NCBI GenBank assembly: GCA_934316845.1
Contig: CAKRDZ010000015.1
Coordinates: 1-64,000, forward strand
Direction of reading: 5' to 3'
Source: an uncultured Eubacterium sp.
GTDB taxonomy: Bacteria; Bacillota; Clostridia; Lachnospirales; Lachnospiraceae
DNA: 64,000 nucleotides
The notes beneath the pieces were generated by a model that was given only the letters and a program-made list of their open reading frames with translations, was not told the origin of the DNA and did no database searches. Every line of letters begins with the position of its first letter. Position 1 is the stretch's first letter. Positions 34,268 to 43,118 of the stretch are shown one piece after another. Position numbers and translations under genes: made by a program.

Positions 34268-34948
34268 ATGGGACAAAAAGTTAATCCTCATGGTTTGAGA
34301 GTCGGCGTTATCAAAGACTGGGAATCCAAATGGTTCGCAGAGCCGGAAAATTTCGCTGATGCTCTTGTAGAAGATTATAAGATCCGTGAGTTCTTGAAGA
34401 AAAAACTGTATCATGCAGGAGTTTCCAAGATTCAGATCGAGAGAACAACCGGACGTGTTAAAGTTATCGTATATACAGCAAAACCTGGTGTAGTAATCGG
34501 AAAAGGTGGAGCAGAGATCGAGAAATTGAAAGTAGAGCTTGCTAAGTTCTCCAATCAGAAGATTCTCGTAGATATCAAAGAAGTAAAGAGACCAGACAGC
34601 GATGCACAGCTTGTTGCTGAAAATATCGCACAGCAGCTTGAAAATCGTATTTCTTTCCGTCGTGCAATGAAATCCTGCATGGGAAGAGCGATGAAAGCAG
34701 GCGCAAAAGGAATCAAAACCTCTTGTTCCGGACGTCTTGGTGGAGCTGATATGGCTCGTACAGAGTTCTACAGCGAAGGAAATATTCCACTTCAGACACT
34801 TCGTGCAGATATTGATTATGGTTTCGCAGAAGCAAACACAACATATGGTAAGATCGGTGTTAAAACATGGATCTATCATGGTGAAGTACTTCCAACCAAA
34901 GGTGGAAAACCAGCTAAGGCTAGTTCAAAGGAAGGGAGCGATAAATAA
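34268..34948 (+). CDS. rpsC: 30S ribosomal protein S3
   Basis: 226 residues, MGQKVNPHGLRVGVIKDW start, with the KH domain motif VIGKGGAEIEKL that binds 16S rRNA at the mRNA entry channel. ATG 34268 is 7 nt after GAAAGGAG; an upstream frame start at 34241 would overlap rplV. The stop overlaps the rplP ATG by one base. Confidence 0.97.
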   Translation: MGQKVNPHGLRVGVIKDWESKWFAEPENFADALVEDYKIREFLKKKLYHAGVSKIQIERTTGRVKVIVYTAKPGVVIGKGGAEIEKLKVELAKFSNQKILVDIKEVKRPDSDAQLVAENIAQQLENRISFRRAMKSCMGRAMKAGAKGIKTSCSGRLGGADMARTEFYSEGNIPLQTLRADIDYGFAEANTTYGKIGVKTWIYHGEVLPTKGGKPAKASSKEGSDK

Positions 34949-35385
34949 TGTTAATGCCTAAAAGAGTAAAACGTCGTAAACAGTTTCGTGGTTCTATGAA
35001 AGGTAAGGCTTTGCGCGGAAACAAGATCACTTACGGTGAATTTGGTATCGTTGCTACAGAGCCGGCCTGGATTAAATCCAATCAGATAGAGGCAGCCCGT
35101 ATTGCTATGACACGTTACATCAAACGTGGTGGTAAAGTTTGGATCAAGATTTTCCCAGACAAGCCGGTAACTAAGACACCAGCTGAAACTCGAATGGGTA
35201 AAGGTAAAGGTGCTTTGGAATATTGGGTAGCTGTAGTTAAGCCAGGACGTGTAATGTTTGAAATTTCCGGTGTACCAGAAGAGACAGCAAGAGAAGCTCT
35301 TCGTCTTGCAACACACAAATTGCCGGTAAAATGTAAGATCGTTTCACGCGCAGACTTAGAAGGAGGTGCGGGCAGTGAAGAGTAA
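34948..35385 (+). CDS. rplP: 50S ribosomal protein L16
   Basis: 145 residues, MLMPKRVKRRKQFRG start and the FPDKPVTKTPAETRMGKGKG stretch near the A-site tRNA. Coupled to rpsC by a TAATG overlap and to rpmC by an 11-nt overlap. Confidence 0.97.
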   Translation: MLMPKRVKRRKQFRGSMKGKALRGNKITYGEFGIVATEPAWIKSNQIEAARIAMTRYIKRGGKVWIKIFPDKPVTKTPAETRMGKGKGALEYWVAVVKPGRVMFEISGVPEETAREALRLATHKLPVKCKIVSRADLEGGAGSEE

Positions 35386-35584
35386 GGAATTCATGAACAG
35401 TTTGAATGGTAAATCACTTGCCGAATTAAATGACGAGTTAGTAGCTGCTAAGAAGGAACTCTTCAATTTGAGATTCCAGAACGCAACAAACCAGCTTGAT
35501 AACACAAGTAGAATTAAAGAAGTTAGAAAGAATATCGCTCGTATCCAGACAGCAATGTCCATGGAACAGAAAGCCGCTAACTAG
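35375..35584 (+). CDS. rpmC: 50S ribosomal protein L29
   Basis: 69 residues. The helix-hairpin protein shows KELFNLRFQNATNQLDNTSR. GTG at 35375 is chosen because AGGAGG at 35361-35366 is correctly spaced; the start lies inside the rplP end. Confidence 0.96.
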   Translation: MKSKEFMNSLNGKSLAELNDELVAAKKELFNLRFQNATNQLDNTSRIKEVRKNIARIQTAMSMEQKAAN

Positions 35585-35610
35585 AAGGTGTAAGAAAGGA
35601 GGACTTTGTT

Positions 35611-35865
35611 GTGGAGAGAAAACTTAGAAAAACTCGTGTAGGAAAAGTTGTAAGCAACAAGATGGATAAGACAATCGTTGTTGCTGTCGTTGACAACGTA
35701 AAACATCCACTTTACGGAAAAATCGTAAAGAGAACGTATAAATTGAAAGCTCATGACGAGCAGAATGAATGTAACATCGGTGATAGAGTAAAAGTTATGG
35801 AAACAAGACCATTGTCCAAAGATAAGAGATGGAGACTTGTAGAAATAATCGAAAAAGCTAGATAG
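35611..35865 (+). CDS. rpsQ: 30S ribosomal protein S17
   Basis: 84 residues, OB-fold 16S binder with LRKTRVGKVVSNKMDKTIVV start and the KVMETRPLSKDKRWRLV end typical of the family. GTG start at 35611 after AAAGGAGG. Confidence 0.97.
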   Translation: MERKLRKTRVGKVVSNKMDKTIVVAVVDNVKHPLYGKIVKRTYKLKAHDEQNECNIGDRVKVMETRPLSKDKRWRLVEIIEKAR

Positions 35866-35921
35866 TTTTTTGCAGAAGCAAAAATTTTGTTATATTCAAA
35901 ATTTCGAAAGGAGTTACTATT

Positions 35922-36290
35922 ATGGTACAGCAGGAAACGAGACTTAAAGTTGCTGACAATACCGGTGCAAAAGAATTGCTTTGCATCCGCGTACTCGGCG
36001 GTTCCGTTAGAAGATATGCAGCAGTTGGCGATATCATCGTTGCTACGGTCAAAGATGCAACACCAGGTGGAGTTGTTAAAAAAGGAGACGTAGTAAAAGC
36101 TGTTGTTGTTCGTACAGTAAAAGAAATTCGTCGTCCAGACGGTTCCTATATTCGTTTTGATGAAAATGCAGCAGTTATCATCAAAGATGACAAGACCCCA
36201 AGAGGAACACGTATTTTTGGACCTGTAGCTAGAGAGTTGAGAGATAAACAATTTATGAAAATTGTATCTTTGGCTCCAGAAGTATTATAA
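35922..36290 (+). CDS. rplN: 50S ribosomal protein L14
   Basis: 122 residues, MVQQETRLKVADNTGAKELL start, DKTPRGTRIFGPVARELR end. L14 bridges to the 30S and contacts the RsfS silencing factor. GAAAGGAG precedes ATG 35922. Confidence 0.98.
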   Translation: MVQQETRLKVADNTGAKELLCIRVLGGSVRRYAAVGDIIVATVKDATPGGVVKKGDVVKAVVVRTVKEIRRPDGSYIRFDENAAVIIKDDKTPRGTRIFGPVARELRDKQFMKIVSLAPEVL

Positions 36291-36305
36291 GGAGGTGTCC
36301 CTGAA

Positions 36306-36614
36306 GTGGCAACATCAAAGATCAAAGTAGGTGATACCGTTCGCGTTATTGCCGGTGTCGATAAAGATAAAGAAGGTAAAGTAATCGAAGTAAAAGATGG
36401 AAAAGTCAAAGTTGAGGGTGTAAACATGGTGAAAAAACATGTGAAACCAAATCAGGCAAATGCAAAAGGCGGAATCGTTGAAGAAGAAGCTGCATTTGAC
36501 ATTTCCAACGTAATGTATGTAGTAGACGGAAAAGTTACAAGAATCGGTTTCAAAACTGAGGATGGTAAAAACAAAGTCCGCTATGCAAAAGCAACTGGCG
36601 CAGTGATTGATTAA
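36306..36614 (+). CDS. rplX: 50S ribosomal protein L24
   Basis: 102 residues with a KOW motif near the start (KVGDTVRVIAGVDKDKEGKV). Assembly initiator. GTG start at 36306, 9 nt after AAGGAGG. Confidence 0.97.
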   Translation: MATSKIKVGDTVRVIAGVDKDKEGKVIEVKDGKVKVEGVNMVKKHVKPNQANAKGGIVEEEAAFDISNVMYVVDGKVTRIGFKTEDGKNKVRYAKATGAVID

Positions 36615-36634
36615 TTTGAGAGGAGGTACTTAAA

Positions 36635-37174
36635 GTGGCTAGATTAAAGGAAACGTATTTGAACGAAATCGTTCCTGCATTGCAGAAGAAATTCGAGTAC
36701 AAAAATATTATGCAAGTACCAAAGCTCGACAAAGTTGTTATCAACATGGGCGTTGGTGAAGCAAAGGAAAATTCAAAAGTTTTGGATACAGCAATCAGTG
36801 ACCTTGAGATTATCACAGGACAGAAAGCTGTAGTAACAAGAGCGAAGAAATCTGTAGCAAACTTCAAACTCCGTGAGGGACAGCCAATCGGATGTAAAGT
36901 TACACTTCGTGGTGAAAAGATGTATGAGTTCGTTGATCGTCTCATCAACCTTGCACTGCCACGAGTACGTGACTTCAGAGGTGTAAATCCAAATGCCTTT
37001 GACGGTCGTGGAAACTATGCTATGGGTATCAAAGAGCAGTTGATCTTCCCTGAGATCGAGTACGATAAAGTAGATAAAGTACGTGGTATGGACGTTATTT
37101 TTGTTACTACTGCTCAGACTGATGAAGAAGCACGTGAATTGTTGGCACAGTTTGGTATGCCGTTTAAGAAATAG
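36635..37174 (+). CDS. rplE: 50S ribosomal protein L5
   Basis: 179 residues; contains KLDKVVINMGVGEA and RVRDFRGVN, which are family signatures. Binds 5S rRNA. GTG start at 36635 after GAGGAGG. Confidence 0.98.
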   Translation: MARLKETYLNEIVPALQKKFEYKNIMQVPKLDKVVINMGVGEAKENSKVLDTAISDLEIITGQKAVVTRAKKSVANFKLREGQPIGCKVTLRGEKMYEFVDRLINLALPRVRDFRGVNPNAFDGRGNYAMGIKEQLIFPEIEYDKVDKVRGMDVIFVTTAQTDEEARELLAQFGMPFKK

Positions 37175-37189
37175 TTAGGAGGGTTTTTC

Positions 37190-37375
37190 ATGGCTAAAAC
37201 GTCTATGAAGATTAAACAGCAGCGTAAAGCTAAATTTTCAAGCAGAGAATACAGCCGTTGCAAAATCTGTGGTCGTCCACATGCATACTTGAGAAAATAC
37301 GGAATTTGTCGTATTTGTTTCCGTGAGTTGGCATACAAAGGCCAGATCCCAGGTGTCAAAAAAGCAAGTTGGTAA
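37190..37375 (+). CDS. rpsN: 30S ribosomal protein S14, zinc-binding type
   Basis: 61 residues, the short C+ form. The zinc ribbon is CKICGRPHAYLRKYGICRIC (two CxxC pairs). Firmicutes often keep a zinc-free copy elsewhere; none is seen here. TTAGGAGG precedes ATG 37190. Confidence 0.97.
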   Translation: MAKTSMKIKQQRKAKFSSREYSRCKICGRPHAYLRKYGICRICFRELAYKGQIPGVKKASW

Positions 37376-37411
37376 GACTGAACTTGTTATCTAGTTAAGG
37401 AGGAAAATGTA

Positions 37412-37813
37412 ATGACTATGAGCGATCCAATTGCAGATATGCTTACAAGAATCCGTAATGCAAATACTGCAAAACATGATACAGTTGATGTTCCTGCTTC
37501 TAAGATGAAGATTTCGATTGCAGAGATTCTTTTGAAGGAAGGATATATCAAAGGTTTTGATTTGGTAGATGTTGATGGATTTAAATCAATCCACATCACA
37601 TTGAAATATGGTAAAGACAAAAACGAAAAGATCATCTCCGGTTTGAAGAGAATCTCCAAACCAGGTCTTCGTGTTTATGCTAACGCAGAAGAACTTCCTA
37701 AGGTTCTTGGCGGACTTGGAATCGCTATCGTTTCAACAAACAAAGGTGTTCTTACAGACAAAGAAGCTCGTAAGTTGAACGTAGGCGGCGAAGTATTAGC
37801 ATTTGTATGGTAG
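37412..37813 (+). CDS. rpsH: 30S ribosomal protein S8
   Basis: 133 residues, MSDPIADMLTRIRNANTAKH start and VSTNKGVLTDKEARKLNVGG end. In E. coli S8 represses the spc operon; a small hairpin follows this gene. AAGGAGG is 8 nt before ATG 37412. Confidence 0.98.
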   Translation: MTMSDPIADMLTRIRNANTAKHDTVDVPASKMKISIAEILLKEGYIKGFDLVDVDGFKSIHITLKYGKDKNEKIISGLKRISKPGLRVYANAEELPKVLGGLGIAIVSTNKGVLTDKEARKLNVGGEVLAFVW

Positions 37814-37827
37814 TATAAACTCCGTGA

Positions 37828-37842
37828 GGCAGTGTTACTGCC
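37828..37842 (+). promoter_or_regulatory. Hairpin between rpsH and rplF
   Basis: GGCAGT-GTT-ACTGCC, a perfect 6-pair stem in a 65-nt spacer. It has no T-run. It could be an S8 or processing site; nothing here proves that. Confidence 0.35.
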
Positions 37843-37878
37843 GAGTGGAACTTATTCAAAATATAGGAGGTACGGCAA

Positions 37879-38421
37879 ATGTCACGAATTGGAAGAATGC
37901 CTATCGCGGTACCTGCAGGTGTGACTGTAGATATTGCAGAAAATAATAAGGTGACAGTAAAAGGACCAAAGGGAACTCTTGAAAGAGTATTGCCTTCGGA
38001 AATGACAATTGAAAAAGACGGAGACGAGATCAAAGTTTCCCGTCCAAATGATTTGAAGAAAATGAAATCTCTGCATGGTTTGACCAGAACATTGATCAAC
38101 AACATGATCGTTGGTGTAACTGAAGGTTACTCTAAGACATTGGAAGTAAACGGTGTTGGTTACAGAGCTGTAAAGCAGGGTAAAAAATTAGTATTATCTC
38201 TTGGATATTCTCATCCTGTAGAAATGGAAGATCCAGAAGGATTGGAAGTAACTGTGGATGGTCAGAACACGATTATCGTTAAGGGAATTGATAAAGAAAA
38301 AGTTGGCCAATATGCTGCTGAGATCAGAGAGAAGAGAGCACCGGAGCCATATAAAGGCAAAGGTATTAAGTATTCTGATGAAGTGATCAGACGTAAAGTT
38401 GGTAAGACTGGTAAGAAATAG
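37879..38421 (+). CDS. rplF: 50S ribosomal protein L6
   Basis: 180 residues, MSRIGRMPIAVPAGVTV start, two repeat domains, and the C-terminal PEPYKGKGIKY signature that contacts the sarcin-ricin region. AGGAGG precedes ATG 37879. Confidence 0.98.
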   Translation: MSRIGRMPIAVPAGVTVDIAENNKVTVKGPKGTLERVLPSEMTIEKDGDEIKVSRPNDLKKMKSLHGLTRTLINNMIVGVTEGYSKTLEVNGVGYRAVKQGKKLVLSLGYSHPVEMEDPEGLEVTVDGQNTIIVKGIDKEKVGQYAAEIREKRAPEPYKGKGIKYSDEVIRRKVGKTGKK

Positions 38422-38437
38422 AAAGGAGTAAAATAGA

Positions 38438-38806
38438 ATGGTTAGTAAAGTAAATAGAAGCGAAGTTCGCGTAAACAAACACAGAAGATTACGTAGCCGT
38501 CTGTCCGGAACTCCTGAGAGACCACGTTTGGCAGTATTCCGCAGCAACAATCATATGTATGCGCAGGTTATTGATGATGTTGCCGGCAATACAATCGTTT
38601 CTGCCTCTACTCTTCAGAGTGAAGTAAAAGAAGGCCTGGAGAAAACGAATAATGTAGAAGCTGCAGCAAAACTTGGTGAAGTTATCGCAAAGAAAGCTTT
38701 GGATAATGGAATCAACGAAGTCGTATTTGACCGTGGCGGTTACATTTATCAGGGTAAAGTTAAGGCATTAGCAGATGCAGCTAGAGAAGCTGGTCTTCAA
38801 TTCTAA
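38438..38806 (+). CDS. rplR: 50S ribosomal protein L18
   Basis: 122 residues; HRRLRSRLSGTPERPRLAVF is the 5S-binding start and VVFDRGGYIYQGKVKALAD the end signature. AAAGGAG precedes ATG 38438. Confidence 0.97.
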   Translation: MVSKVNRSEVRVNKHRRLRSRLSGTPERPRLAVFRSNNHMYAQVIDDVAGNTIVSASTLQSEVKEGLEKTNNVEAAAKLGEVIAKKALDNGINEVVFDRGGYIYQGKVKALADAAREAGLQF

Positions 38807-38822
38807 ACAAGGAGGAAAACTC

Positions 38823-39332
38823 ATGAAACGTGAAATTATTGATGCTAGTCAGTTTGAATTAGAAGATAATGTAGTATCAATTAAACGTGTTACCAAGGTT
38901 GTTAAAGGTGGTCGTAACTTCAGATTTACCGCATTGGTAGTAGTAGGTGACGGCAACGGACACGTTGGAGCAGGTTTAGGAAAAGCAATGGAAATTCCGG
39001 AAGCGATTCGCAAAGGAAAAGAAGATGCTATGAAAAAACTCATCGAAGTACCAATCGATGAGAATGGAAGTATTCCACATGACTTCATCGGAAAATTCGG
39101 CAGTGCTGAAGTTCTTATGAAGAAGTCTCCAGAAGGTACTGGAATCATCGCCGGTGGTCCGGCACGTGCCGTATTGGATCTTGCAGGATACAAAAATATC
39201 CGTACAAAGTCTTTGGGATCCCGTAACAAACAGAACGTTGTACTTGCAACGATCGCTGGTTTGAGCGAACTCAAGACACCGGAAGAAGTAGCAAAACTTC
39301 GCGGACTTTCCGTAGAAGAAGTGTTAGGTTAG
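38823..39332 (+). CDS. rpsE: 30S ribosomal protein S5
   Basis: 169 residues from ATG 38823 (ACAAGGAGG upstream); the in-frame extension to 38775 lies within rplR and is not used. VVKGGRNFRFTALVVVGDGN marks the S5 N-terminal domain, involved in fidelity and helicase activity at mRNA entry. Confidence 0.97.
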   Translation: MKREIIDASQFELEDNVVSIKRVTKVVKGGRNFRFTALVVVGDGNGHVGAGLGKAMEIPEAIRKGKEDAMKKLIEVPIDENGSIPHDFIGKFGSAEVLMKKSPEGTGIIAGGPARAVLDLAGYKNIRTKSLGSRNKQNVVLATIAGLSELKTPEEVAKLRGLSVEEVLG

Positions 39333-39345
39333 GAGGTACTTTTTC

Positions 39346-39528
39346 ATGGCTGGAAAATTGAAAATCACATTAACAAAATCTACCATTGGTGCCATTCCTA
39401 AACATCGTAAAACGGTTGAGGCTCTTGGCCTCAGAAAACTCAACAAAACAGTTGAGATGCCTGACAACGATGCTGTTAGAGGAATGATTCAGCAAGTTAG
39501 ACACTTGGTTAAAGTAGAAGAAATCTAA
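39346..39528 (+). CDS. rpmD: 50S ribosomal protein L30
   Basis: 60 residues, KITLTKSTIGAIPKHRKTVE start, LGLRKLNKTVEMPDNDAVRG core. TTAGGAGG precedes ATG 39346. Confidence 0.97.
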   Translation: MAGKLKITLTKSTIGAIPKHRKTVEALGLRKLNKTVEMPDNDAVRGMIQQVRHLVKVEEI

Positions 39529-39546
39529 TATAAGGAGGTGCCATAA

Positions 39547-39987
39547 ATGAATTTATCAGAATTAAAACCTGCAGCTGGTTCCAAACACAGCGATGAATTC
39601 CGTCGTGGACGTGGACATGGTTCAGGAAATGGTAAAACTGCCGGAAAAGGTCATAAAGGACAGAAAGCACGTTCTGGAGCACCTAGACCAGGTTTCGAGG
39701 GTGGTCAGCTGCCATTATACAGAAGATTGCCTAAGAGAGGTTTTACTAATATTAATAGTAAAGATATTGTTGCTATCGGACTTGACCGTCTCAATGCTTT
39801 TGAAGATGGCGCAGAAGTAACAATTGAAACTCTTATGGATAAAGGGATTGTCAACAATCCTAGAGATGGAGTGAAAATTCTTGGAAATGGAGAATTAACC
39901 AAAAAGCTCACAGTTAAAGTAAACGCATTTAGTAAGAGTGCTGTTGAAAAGATTGAAGCAGTTGGTGGAAAAGCAGAGGTGATCTAA
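39547..39987 (+). CDS. rplO: 50S ribosomal protein L15
   Basis: 146 residues with the Gly/Arg-rich N-terminal extension (RRGRGHGSGNGKTAGKGHKG) and RRLPKRGFTN. The stop overlaps secY by one base (TAATG), coupling ribosome and translocon synthesis. Confidence 0.97.
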   Translation: MNLSELKPAAGSKHSDEFRRGRGHGSGNGKTAGKGHKGQKARSGAPRPGFEGGQLPLYRRLPKRGFTNINSKDIVAIGLDRLNAFEDGAEVTIETLMDKGIVNNPRDGVKILGNGELTKKLTVKVNAFSKSAVEKIEAVGGKAEVI

Positions 39988-41321
39988 TGCTTGAAACGAT
40001 AAGAAATGCGTTTAAGATGAAAGAGATCCGAAACAAACTTTTGTTTGTATTTTTGGGGCTTATCATCGTCCGGATCGGATGTAATATTCCGCTTCCGGGC
40101 GTCAACACAAATGTCATCCAGAATTTGTTTGATAACAACCAGGCTTTGAACTTCCTTGATGTTATGACAGGTGGATCCTTTACAAGAATGTCCATTTTTG
40201 CGTTGAACATCACGCCGTACATTACGGCATCCATTATCGTACAGCTTCTTACGATCGCAATTCCGCGTCTCGAAGAACTGCAGAAAGATGGAGAAGATGG
40301 AAGAAAGAAGATCAACGAGTACACAAGATATCTTTCTATCGTACTTGCTTTGGTCGAAGGTCTTGCTATCGTTATCGGATTCCGTAATCAGGGATTCTTT
40401 ACAGAGGCTGGATATACATCTGTGATCATTTCCGTTGTTGCTTTGACAGCAGGAGCTGCATTCCTTATGTGGCTTGGTGAGGAGATCACAGAAAAAGGAG
40501 TTGGAAATGGTATTTCCATCATCCTCTTGATCAACATTGTTGCACGTATTCCGAGTGACCTGATCTCTTTGTACAATCAGTTTATCAAGAGCGCAGCCAA
40601 TGTCACAAACCGAATCCTTGCAGCAGTGATCATTCTTGCACTGATCATTGCCATGTTTGCGTTTATCGTATGGCTTCAGGATGGCGAGAGAAAAATCCCT
40701 GTACAGTATGCAAAGAAAATGCAGGGACGGAAAATGTTTGGCGGTCAGTCCAGCCACATTCCGTTGAAAGTAAATACTGCCGGCGTAATCCCGGTTATCT
40801 TTGCAAGTTCCATGTTACAGCTTCCAGTTGTTATTGCCAGTTTTGCAGGTGTGAAACCGGCATCCGGAGAAGGTGCATCCTTGATCCAGAAATTCCTCAA
40901 GGTCTGCAACCAGAGCGACTGGTGTAACATTAGTTCATGGGGTGATTTTAAATATACATTAGGATTGCTTGTATATATCGCATTGGTAATCTTCTTTGCA
41001 TATTTTTATACCTCAGTAACATTTAATCCGCTTGAAATTTCTAACAACATGAAAAAGCAGGGTGGATTTATTCCGGGTATTCGTCCCGGAAAACCAACAA
41101 CCGATTATCTTACCAATGTACTTAACAGCATTATCTTTATCGGTGCTGTCGCAATGGTTATTGTATGTGTGCTTCCAATCGTATTTTCAGGTGTATTTGG
41201 AGCAAACGTATCCTTTACCGGTACATCTTTGATCATCATTGTTGGTGTTGTTATTGAAACCTTGAAACAACTTGAATCCCTGATGTTAGTCCGCAATTAT
41301 AAAGGATTTTTGGGCAAGTAA
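39987..41321 (+). CDS. secY: Preprotein translocase subunit SecY
   Basis: 444-residue polytopic channel of the Sec translocon. The start MLETIRNAFKMKEIRNKLLF and plug region NIPLPGVNTN are visible, and about ten membrane helices can be picked. The segment FIPGIRPGKPT is the conserved cytoplasmic loop contacting SecA. Its codon usage is slightly less ribosomal-protein-like than upstream genes. A terminator-like hairpin stands between it and adk. Confidence 0.97.
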   Translation: MLETIRNAFKMKEIRNKLLFVFLGLIIVRIGCNIPLPGVNTNVIQNLFDNNQALNFLDVMTGGSFTRMSIFALNITPYITASIIVQLLTIAIPRLEELQKDGEDGRKKINEYTRYLSIVLALVEGLAIVIGFRNQGFFTEAGYTSVIISVVALTAGAAFLMWLGEEITEKGVGNGISIILLINIVARIPSDLISLYNQFIKSAANVTNRILAAVIILALIIAMFAFIVWLQDGERKIPVQYAKKMQGRKMFGGQSSHIPLKVNTAGVIPVIFASSMLQLPVVIASFAGVKPASGEGASLIQKFLKVCNQSDWCNISSWGDFKYTLGLLVYIALVIFFAYFYTSVTFNPLEISNNMKKQGGFIPGIRPGKPTTDYLTNVLNSIIFIGAVAMVIVCVLPIVFSGVFGANVSFTGTSLIIIVGVVIETLKQLESLMLVRNYKGFLGK

Positions 41322-41330
41322 TGATGAGAT

Positions 41331-41384
41331 AAAAAGGCAATCGACCTGCGGAAATTTATTTTCGTATGGTCGCTTACCTTTTTT
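41331..41384 (+). terminator. Long terminator-like hairpin between secY and adk
   Basis: AAAAAGG and CGACC pair with GGTCG and CCTTTTTT across 41331-41384, with an inner GCGGAAA/TTTTCGT arm. It would partly stop transcription inside the super-operon and so act as an attenuator. Confidence 0.7.
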
Positions 41385-41411
41385 GCATTAAAATAAAAAA
41401 GGAGAATGGCT

Positions 41412-42053
41412 ATGAAAATTGTTATGCTTGGTGCTCCTGGTGCCGGAAAAGGCACACAGGCGAAAATGATTTCTGAAAAATACAGTATTCCGCATATTTC
41501 CACAGGAGATATTTTCCGTGCCAATATCAAAGAAAATACGGAACTGGGCCAGAAGGCGAAAACATATATGGACAAAGGACTTCTTGTACCGGATGAGTTG
41601 GTGGTAGATCTTGTGGTAGACCGTCTGGCACAGGACGATGCAAAAAAAGGCTATGTGCTTGATGGATTCCCGCGTACGATCCCACAGGCAGAGGCATTGA
41701 CAGAAGCATTGGCAAAAATTGGAGAAAAAATGGATTATGCCATCAATGTGGAAGTGCCGGATGCGGACATCATCGACCGTATGTCAGGAAGACGTGCCTG
41801 CGTGGCATGTGGCGGAACGTATCATATTAAATACAATCCGACGAAAAAAGAAGGAATTTGTGACGCGTGTGGCGGTGAACTCATTCTTCGTGATGATGAC
41901 AAGCCGGAAACCGTAAAACAGCGCCTGGAAGTATATCATACCCAGACCCAGCCGTTGATTGATTACTATACCAAAGAAGGAATCCTGAAAGAGGTTGACG
42001 GCACTCAGGATCTGCAGAAAGTATTTGAAGATATCGTGACAATACTTGACTGA
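41412..42053 (+). CDS. adk: Adenylate kinase
   Basis: Converts AMP plus ATP into two ADP. Walker A GAPGAGKGT lies at residues 7-15. The LID domain carries a structural zinc site, CVACGGTYH and later CDACGG (four Cys), typical of Gram-positive adenylate kinases. 213 residues. ATG 41412 is 7 nt after GGAG at 41401-41404; the ATG at 41406 is too close. The secY-adk-map order is standard in Firmicutes. Confidence 0.97.
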   Translation: MKIVMLGAPGAGKGTQAKMISEKYSIPHISTGDIFRANIKENTELGQKAKTYMDKGLLVPDELVVDLVVDRLAQDDAKKGYVLDGFPRTIPQAEALTEALAKIGEKMDYAINVEVPDADIIDRMSGRRACVACGGTYHIKYNPTKKEGICDACGGELILRDDDKPETVKQRLEVYHTQTQPLIDYYTKEGILKEVDGTQDLQKVFEDIVTILD

Positions 42054-42081
42054 TCTGCGAGTATAATAAAGAGTGAATTAC

Positions 42082-42849
42082 ATGCGTAGAAAAGAAATGA
42101 TTACAATAAAGTCAGAAAAAGAAATCCGGCTTATGAGAGAAGCCGGAAAGATTCTGGGAGAAGTTCATAACCGATTAGGCGAGATTATAGAGCCGGGGAT
42201 TTCTACCTTGGAAATTGACCGGAAAGGGGAAGAATGGATCCGTGGATTCGGATGCATTCCCTCATTCCTGAATTATGAAGGATACCCTGCTTCGATCTGT
42301 GTATCGCTGGATGATGAAGTGGTACACGGGATTCCCAAAGAAAATGTCATTCTTCGGGAAGGAGATATTGTGAGCCTGGACGCAGGCGTCATTTATCAAG
42401 GATACCATTCGGATGCCGCGAGAACTCATGCGGTTGGAAAAATTTCTGAACAAGATCAGAGATTGATCGATGTAACAAAGCAGAGTTTTTTTGAAGGAAT
42501 CCAATATGCAGTTGCCGGCAGACATTTATATGATATTTCGGCAGCAATCCAGAAGTATGTGGAGAAAAACGGATTTTCCATTGTCCGCGATCTGGTAGGA
42601 CATGGAATCGGGAAACGGCTTCATGAAGAACCGAACATACCCAACTTTAAGCCGAGATTTGGACGCGGACCTGTGTTAAAACCCGGAATGACACTTGCCA
42701 TTGAACCAATGGTCAATGCTGGAGACTGGCCGGTCTGGTTTTTGGATGATGACTGGACAGTAGTGACGCAGGATGGTGAGAATTCGGCACATTATGAGAA
42801 CACAATTTATATCCGCCCGGATGGCGAACCAGAAATTTTATCATTGTAA
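42082..42849 (+). CDS. map: Methionine aminopeptidase, type I
   Basis: Removes the initiator Met from nascent proteins. The pita-bread fold metal ligands are in VSLDAG and YHSDAA (two Asp), GHGIGKRLHEEP (His), LAIEPMV (Glu) and SAHYENT (Glu); VVHGIP has the substrate His. About 255 residues. The start is uncertain: GTG 42073, ATG 42082 and ATG 42097 are all in frame and no strong ribosome binding site decides; 42082 has AAAGAG at normal distance. Confidence 0.93.
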   Translation: MRRKEMITIKSEKEIRLMREAGKILGEVHNRLGEIIEPGISTLEIDRKGEEWIRGFGCIPSFLNYEGYPASICVSLDDEVVHGIPKENVILREGDIVSLDAGVIYQGYHSDAARTHAVGKISEQDQRLIDVTKQSFFEGIQYAVAGRHLYDISAAIQKYVEKNGFSIVRDLVGHGIGKRLHEEPNIPNFKPRFGRGPVLKPGMTLAIEPMVNAGDWPVWFLDDDWTVVTQDGENSAHYENTIYIRPDGEPEILSL

Positions 42850-42855
42850 ATAGTT

Positions 42856-42872
42856 GTGCCGGGAAACGGCAC
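42856..42872 (+). promoter_or_regulatory. Hairpin before infA
   Basis: GTGCCG-GGAAA-CGGCAC, 6 perfect pairs, just upstream of the infA ribosome binding site AAAGGAG. No T-run follows. Confidence 0.45.
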
Positions 42873-42891
42873 GAAAAAGGAGAGTAATGAT

Positions 42892-43110
42892 ATGTCAAAA
42901 GCAGACGTAATTGAAATTGAAGGAACTGTTGTTGAGAAACTGCCAAATGCGATGTTTCAGGTAGAACTTGAAAACGGACATAAAGTATTGGCTCATATCA
43001 GTGGAAAACTCCGGATGAACTTCATCCGTATTTTACCTGGTGACAAAGTAACTTTGGAATTGTCTCCCTATGATCTGACAAAAGGAAGAATTGTTTGGAG
43101 AGATAAATAA
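42892..43110 (+). CDS. infA: Translation initiation factor IF-1
   Basis: 72 residues, one S1/OB-fold domain: MSKADVIEIEGTVVEKLPN start, HISGKLRMNFIRILPGDKV core. ATG 42892 follows AAAGGAG; an upstream GTG frame start overlaps the hairpin and is rejected. It lies between map and rpmJ as in other Firmicutes. Confidence 0.98.
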   Translation: MSKADVIEIEGTVVEKLPNAMFQVELENGHKVLAHISGKLRMNFIRILPGDKVTLELSPYDLTKGRIVWRDK

Positions 43111-43118
43111 AAAAGTGC

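Noticed and set aside
42046..42067. Promoter before map
   Set aside because: TTGACT and TATAAT are only 10 nt apart, too close to work together.
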